Shown piece after piece: positions 60,081 to 64,000 of a stretch of 64,000 nt of DNA. How positions within the stretch are numbered: the stretch's first letter is position 1; every line of letters starts with the position of its first letter. The stretch comes from Paenibacillus castaneae (GTDB lineage Bacteria > Bacillota > Bacilli > Paenibacillales > Paenibacillaceae), in NCBI RefSeq assembly GCF_002884445.1, contig NZ_KZ614144.1, forward strand, positions 1,750,290 through 1,814,289, read 5' to 3'. The translations under genes and the position numbers were made by a program. The notes under the pieces are model-generated. The model worked only from the letters and a program-made list of their open reading frames with translations. It had not been told where the DNA came from and did no database searches.

Positions 60081-61457
60081 ATGAGACGAAAAAAAAGTCC
60101 CGCAACACGTCTCACAAACACTTCTGCTTTACGCAATCAAGCACAAAAACGCCTTGAAAAATATAAACAAGGCCATAAAGAGGGGTATGAACAGGGTCTC
60201 CAAGCAGGCAGGGAAAGCTACCAAGCTTATTTCGAAGGCACAAGCATAATCATCCCCGTTTGTAATAGTATTGAAGCGATTAAGATTTGTATAGAAGGCA
60301 TTATGGATCATACCAATCTCCCCTATGAGATCATTGTCATAGATAATGGTTCCAAAGATGGGCTCGAGCGCTATTTGAAGCAATTAGATGGACAGGTGAG
60401 ATACCGAATATTGGATGAGAAAACAAGCTTTACTGGCGCTGCGAATAGAGGCTTTATGATGGCCAAGGGAACGACAATTCTATTGATGAGCCATCGAATT
60501 GTCCCAACAGAGAATTGGCTTGATAATTTGCTGCTTTGCTTGCACAGTGATCATCGAATCGGAATGGTTGGGCCGGTATCAAATGGACTAAGCGAGAATC
60601 AAAGGGTAGAAGCAGAATTTGATGATTTGGAAGAAGTGTATGAATTCGCATGCGTTAATAATGTAAGCGACCACAACAAATGGCAGCGTACATCATTTCT
60701 GAGCAAAGAATGCTTATTATTTCGACGTGAGCTGCTAGAGAAAGTTGGCTATTGGGATGAAGCCTGTCTAGAGGGACCTTACAATGAATTGGATTACTGC
60801 CATCGCGTGAGCTTACTGGGATATATTCTGAAATGCGCGGGAGATTCGTACGTATATGTCGATAAAGAAGATAAGTTGGAGGGAGATTCTACTCTTTTGT
60901 ATGAAGAGCAATTACAAGCTTCTAAGCAATATTATATGGAAAAATGGCAGCAATTCAGCGAAGCAGAGTTCAACGAACAACCTTTTTCTTATCGTTCGGA
61001 GGAGGTCAGTAGACGGAGATTTGGCGAAGCTGCTTTTTTTCCGCAGGAAATGGTGGTAAAGGGATTGAATGGCAGTATGTACTGGATAGAAGCGGGAGTA
61101 AGAAGACCGATAGAAGGACAATGGAATCCGTCTACTATGTCTATCAATACGCTATCGCAACTGGATTTATGGAGATGGCCTATGGGTGAGCCGATATTAG
61201 CTGCACAATTGTCGAATCGTCTGGGCATGGGTAATTCGGATGAAGTGGCCTCATATCATGGGAAGGTGTATGAGGCGGCTGAAGGAGTCTGGTATTATAT
61301 AGAAAATGGTGAAAAACGGCTGATCATAAGCCAGTTGGCAAAAAAGGCATGGGGCTTAAACGATTGTTTGCAGATCTCATTGTCAGACGCGGAACTGCGA
61401 GCTCTGCCGGACGGATTGCCTATTATTGCACCGATACGTTTATTTCAAGCCTTGTAG
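60081..61457 (+). CDS. GT2-like glycosyltransferase with N-terminal GxxxG module
   Basis: A 458-residue protein. Residues 1-50 are basic and carry four glycines spaced by four (Gly31, 35, 39, 43: KQGHKEGYEQGLQAGRESY). Residues ~54-290 are a GT2 fold: TSIIIPVCNSIEAIKICIEGI, IVIDNGSKDG, TSFTGAANRGFMMAKG, and YNELDYCHRVSLLGY late in the domain. The spot where GT2 enzymes carry DxD or NND reads LLMSHRIVPTENWL, so the metal-binding aspartate is missing. The last ~120 residues hold two beta-hairpin repeats (SMYWIEAGVRRPIE; GVWYYIENGEKRLI). No signal peptide. Probably acts with the giant protein upstream. GGAG precedes the ATG. Confidence 0.8.
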   Translation: MRRKKSPATRLTNTSALRNQAQKRLEKYKQGHKEGYEQGLQAGRESYQAYFEGTSIIIPVCNSIEAIKICIEGIMDHTNLPYEIIVIDNGSKDGLERYLKQLDGQVRYRILDEKTSFTGAANRGFMMAKGTTILLMSHRIVPTENWLDNLLLCLHSDHRIGMVGPVSNGLSENQRVEAEFDDLEEVYEFACVNNVSDHNKWQRTSFLSKECLLFRRELLEKVGYWDEACLEGPYNELDYCHRVSLLGYILKCAGDSYVYVDKEDKLEGDSTLLYEEQLQASKQYYMEKWQQFSEAEFNEQPFSYRSEEVSRRRFGEAAFFPQEMVVKGLNGSMYWIEAGVRRPIEGQWNPSTMSINTLSQLDLWRWPMGEPILAAQLSNRLGMGNSDEVASYHGKVYEAAEGVWYYIENGEKRLIISQLAKKAWGLNDCLQISLSDAELRALPDGLPIIAPIRLFQAL

Positions 61458-61574
61458 AGCCTTGTAGCTTATGTTTCAGTACCACCAGCAGGTATCGTGC
61501 ATAATCTGTAGGAGTGAGGACGGAAGTGGATTTGCAGCGTGAAATTACAGTAATGAAACTCAGGAGGCGATTGA

Positions 61575-61829
61575 GTGTTGCTTAAGAGTAGACTTACTTC
61601 AGCACAGAGAACGAAAGAACGTGCAGCAGTTCCGAGTAAAAGGACAAATCGAAGTAATCAGACAAACCAAAATACACTCCTTCGTAGAAAAAAGACATAT
61701 AGAGAGCGTCTGACTCAAAAGGAGAACGAGCGAGCAAGCCTTGGGCTTACCTATAATGAAGGCTTTAATACCGGTTTTGCAAAAGGCTTTGAGGACGGGC
61801 ATCAAGCTGCCTATGAGCAGCAGCTATAA
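61575..61829 (+). CDS. small basic protein sharing the GxxxG module with the GT2 gene
   Basis: An 84-residue protein I do not recognise as a named family. The first ~55 residues are Arg/Lys/Thr/Asn rich and likely disordered or helical. The C-terminus has TYNEGFNTGFAKGFEDGHQAAY, with glycines 63, 67, 71 and 75 at the same four-residue spacing as the N-terminus of the upstream GT2-like protein. The GTG start is 7 bases after AGGAGG, a strong site, which argues it is a real gene. It lies 117 bases downstream of the GT2-like gene and before a strong terminator, so they may share a transcript. It could be an assembly adaptor; function unknown. Confidence 0.72.
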   Translation: MLLKSRLTSAQRTKERAAVPSKRTNRSNQTNQNTLLRRKKTYRERLTQKENERASLGLTYNEGFNTGFAKGFEDGHQAAYEQQL

Positions 61830-61843
61830 TGGGCGCAGCATTT

Positions 61844-61903
61844 AAGCCTTATATCACATATTGTTTCTGATTGGAGCAGAAACGATGTGATATAAGGCTT
61901 TTT
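61844..61903. terminator. strong terminator between the fibre cluster and fabH
   Basis: AAGCCTTATATCACAT pairs with ATGTGATATAAGGCTT, with an inner GTTTCTG/CAGAAAC hairpin, then TTTTT. It lies beyond the ends of convergent genes. Confidence 0.88.
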
Positions 61904-61911
61904 GGCTCTAT

Positions 61912-62919
61912 TTACAAAGACCAGCGAAGGACAACTCCTGCTTGTGTCAATCCGCCACCGAAGCCGTACAGGAGCATAAGTTGACCAGGTTTTATTTTAT
62001 TGGCTTTTACGGCTTCATCGATCGCAAGCGGAATGGATGCGGCAGAGGTGTTGCCGAATGCCCTAATACTCGTTAGTGTTTGATCAATTGAAAAGCCGGT
62101 ACTTTCGCATAGGGATGTAATGATACGCATATTCGCGCTATGCGGAATGAACCAATCGATATCCGTTGTGGTTAGCTTGCTCCGTTCCAGCAGCTCGCAT
62201 ACGCCGGCAGCTACTTGAGTGACTACCCAGCGGTACACCTCCCGTCCATTCTGAACAATTAAACCGTTCGTTTGAATCGGGTGCTCCCCTAACATAGGTG
62301 CTAAGCTGCTGCGATAAAGCATATGCCCTTGCGCGCCGTCCGTTTTGCTGTGAACAGCAATCACGTTTCCTTGGCCGTCATTGCTCGCTTCCATTAGGAA
62401 TGCGCCAGCTCCATCGCCAAATAATATGCAAGTCGTACGGTCAGTGTAATCGGTAATTTTCGATAGCGTCTCAGCTCCGATAATGAGAATTTTCCGATAT
62501 GCGCCTGAAAGCAGCAAGCCGTTCGCTAATTGAATGCCTGCAGCAAAGCCCGCGCAAGCAGCTTGCAAATCCATAGCTCCACTGCTATTCATGCCAAAGT
62601 GTGCTTGTACCTGTGAAGCTACGCTAGGAAATATGGCATCAGGTGTAGAGGTCGCAACAATAACATAATCAACATCTGTTACTGTTACAGCATAGCGTTC
62701 AATCATGTTATGAACAGCGGCGAAGCATAGATCGCTTGTGAATTGATTATCGGAAGCAATGCGTCGTTCTTGAATGCCGGTTCGCTGCATGATCCATTCA
62801 TCATTCGTATCAACGAGCTTTTCTAAATCAGCATTTGTTAAAATTCGATCAGGAACATATGTGCCGATTGCGGTAATGACGGCATTCGAGTGAATGGCAG
62901 AAGTTTTTGCTTCATACAT
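61912..62919 (-). CDS. fabH: FabH, beta-ketoacyl-ACP synthase III
   Basis: A 335-residue condensing enzyme that starts fatty acid synthesis by joining acyl-CoA and malonyl-ACP. The catalytic triad is visible: Cys122 in LQAACAGFAAG, His in WFIPHSANMRI, and Asn in AFGNTSAASIPLA; the C-terminal glycine-rich loop is LLYGFGGGLTQAGVVLRW. The start is set at the ATG at 62919, 6 bases after AAGGTG. It stands alone, away from any fabF or plsX. The FapR-type sites upstream fit control by malonyl-CoA. Confidence 0.93.
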   Translation of the reverse strand: MYEAKTSAIHSNAVITAIGTYVPDRILTNADLEKLVDTNDEWIMQRTGIQERRIASDNQFTSDLCFAAVHNMIERYAVTVTDVDYVIVATSTPDAIFPSVASQVQAHFGMNSSGAMDLQAACAGFAAGIQLANGLLLSGAYRKILIIGAETLSKITDYTDRTTCILFGDGAGAFLMEASNDGQGNVIAVHSKTDGAQGHMLYRSSLAPMLGEHPIQTNGLIVQNGREVYRWVVTQVAAGVCELLERSKLTTTDIDWFIPHSANMRIITSLCESTGFSIDQTLTSIRAFGNTSAASIPLAIDEAVKANKIKPGQLMLLYGFGGGLTQAGVVLRWSL

Positions 62920-62941
62920 ACACAACACCTTCCTCTCAAAA

Positions 62942-62971
62942 TTAGTACCAAGTACTAGTATCTGATACCAA
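62942..62971 (-). promoter_or_regulatory. overlapping pair of FapR-type operators before fabH
   Basis: TTAGTACCAAGTACTAG (62942-62958) matches the 17-base FapR consensus closely. CTAGTATCTGATACCAA (62955-62971) is a weaker second copy that shares four bases with the first. They lie between the -10 and the start codon of fabH. Confidence 0.82.
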
Positions 62972-62998
62972 TTTACTTCAATATTTTTATTTTGTCAA
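62970..62998 (-). promoter_or_regulatory. promoter of fabH
   Basis: On the minus strand TTGACA (62998-62993), a 17-base spacer and TAAATT (62975-62970). The -10 touches the second FapR-type site. Confidence 0.68.
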
Positions 62999-63085
62999 AT
63001 AAGAAGCAATGTATAGTCTGATCGTGAGAAGCGAACGCTAAGTACGGGTCTGAAATCTATTCAAACGGAAATGGAGGATGACTAA

Positions 63086-63802
63086 ATGCGCAAAAAATTA
63101 GCTGTATTGTCAGCTGGTGTGCTGCTTAGTACGATGCTGGCGGGCTGTATGGCAAATCACGGTGAGCTAGGGAACAAAGACATTCGTTCGAACAGTATAA
63201 GGTATGATGCAAACGGCAATATATTGAGTAATAAAAGATTCGCGAATGATCAAAGCAACGAAATGAACCGTATGTACGGCCGCAGAATGAACAGCAATAA
63301 TATTGTCGGCTCGCACAAAAATTATCGTATGGAAATGAACGAGAAAATAGCCGAGAACATTAATCGTATGGATGAAGTCAAAGCTTCCTATGTCATGATG
63401 ACTGACAGAAATGCTTATGTGGCCGTATCCTTAGATCAGGGCGAACATAACATTAATTCCAAAATGATGAGCAGAACGAATACCAGCAAAGAGGGCGCGA
63501 AGCTAAGCAGACAAATGAGCAGCCTCTCGACAGGCCATCATATGCTAACTGATCAACTAAAAGATAAAATATCGCAAGACATCAAACGTGTTAAACCAAC
63601 TGTAGAGCATGTTTACGTATCAGCAAACCCGGATTTTGTGGGACGAATGAATGCTTATATGAATGATGTCAAGCTGGGGCGTCCAATTCAAGGCTATATT
63701 GCAGAGTTTAACGCGATGGTGGAGCGGGTTTTCCCGGCAAAGCCTAGTGAAAATGGATTAAAGAGCATGAGTATCAAGAATCAAACCTATATTTACGATT
63801 AA
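63086..63802 (+). CDS. YhcN/YlaJ family sporulation lipoprotein
   Basis: A 238-residue lipoprotein. The signal ends STMLAGC with Cys21 as the lipidated residue. The mature part has EKIAENINRMDEVKASYVMMTDRNAYVAVSL and a late KISQDIKRVKPTVEHVYVSANPDFVGRMNAYMNDV, the core of the YhcN/YlaJ family found in spore membranes and involved in spore properties and germination. Asn/Arg/Met-rich linker in between. GGAGGATG lies before the ATG. Divergent from fabH, with its own terminator. Confidence 0.87.
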   Translation: MRKKLAVLSAGVLLSTMLAGCMANHGELGNKDIRSNSIRYDANGNILSNKRFANDQSNEMNRMYGRRMNSNNIVGSHKNYRMEMNEKIAENINRMDEVKASYVMMTDRNAYVAVSLDQGEHNINSKMMSRTNTSKEGAKLSRQMSSLSTGHHMLTDQLKDKISQDIKRVKPTVEHVYVSANPDFVGRMNAYMNDVKLGRPIQGYIAEFNAMVERVFPAKPSENGLKSMSIKNQTYIYD

Positions 63803-63834
63803 TCGTTTATACAAGATCAATCAGATAAATGACT

Positions 63835-63876
63835 AACGGCTCTTAGGGTGAATAAATCCTAAAAGCCGTTTTTTTG
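63835..63876 (+). terminator. terminator after the YhcN/YlaJ-type gene
   Basis: AACGGCTCTTAGG pairs with CCTAAAAGCCGTT, then a T-run. The remaining bases to 64000 show no gene; a weak TTGACA (about 63937) may belong to a gene beyond the window. Confidence 0.85.
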
Positions 63877-64000
63877 TTCTAGGTTAATGGTCCAAACGAT
63901 TATAGGTATTTTTCATATACTATCCCAATCCAACTTTGACATTGCATATGCGAACACGTTACATGAGGGATAATATCCAGACTGGTTTAATATATAGGAG

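Noticed and set aside
54058..61829. Prophage tail-fibre region
   Set aside because: Despite the tail-fibre-like repeats, no portal, capsid, tail-tube, holin or integrase gene lies nearby; the flanks are metabolic and sporulation genes.

Overview
The window reads as chromosomal DNA of an endospore-forming Firmicute close to Paenibacillus. The evidence is sporulation genes (pdaA, yhbH, a coat-F protein, a ytvI-like gene, a Spo0E-type phosphatase, a YhcN/YlaJ lipoprotein), the Firmicute sufCDSUB order, a FapR-type operator before fabH, strong AGGAGG ribosome sites, and frequent TTG/GTG starts. There is no prophage, CRISPR array, plasmid gene or intact insertion sequence.

Layout. 1-1470: 3' end of a 23S rRNA, eight tRNAs and a terminator. 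1.5-5.5 kb: pdaA, a patatin-like lipase and a BlaI/M56-peptidase sensor pair with its own operators. 5.6-11.8 kb: a five-gene peptide ABC importer in the D-F-A-B-C order of the B. subtilis app operon. 11.8-12.6 kb: a Spo0E-like gene and a possible IS remnant. 12.6-16.6 kb: niaP, yhbH and an MFS transporter. 16.8-21.1 kb: sbcDC. 21.2-28.6 kb: small membrane proteins, a PAS-GGDEF-EAL protein, unknowns, yunC, and mtnK-mtnA for methionine salvage. 28.6-33.9 kb: the suf iron-sulfur cluster operon with a Fur-like site. 34.2-36.1 kb: a coat protein and an HD-GYP protein. 36.2-39.1 kb: molybdenum cofactor genes (moeB-like, a MoaD-MoaE fusion, moaA). 39.2-45.6 kb: yunD-like phosphatase, a second HD-GYP protein, yfkAB, ytvI-like, a GT4 glycosyltransferase. 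45.6-51.7 kb: thiC-thiF-thiES-thiG-thiO under a TPP riboswitch. 51.7-53.9 kb: two FecCD-type permeases behind a Fur-type palindrome. 54.0-61.9 kb: a 1,947-residue decapeptide-repeat protein, a GT2-like protein and an 84-residue protein. 61.9-63.9 kb: fabH and a sporulation lipoprotein.

How the parts fit. The thi and moa regions share sulfur-carrier chemistry: each has an E1-like adenylyltransferase and each has its ubiquitin-like carrier fused to another enzyme (ThiS at the C-terminus of ThiE; MoaD at the N-terminus of MoaE). The suf operon would supply the Fe-S clusters needed by ThiC, MoaA and YfkAB. Three c-di-GMP turnover proteins are present.

The best candidate for an undescribed system is 54.0-61.9 kb. 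It holds a very long Ser/Thr-rich repeat protein with a tail-fibre-like C-terminus, a glycosyltransferase-like protein, and a small basic protein that shares a four-glycine GxxxG module with the glycosyltransferase. I suggest a glycosylated spore-surface or cell-surface fibre, but that function is inferred.
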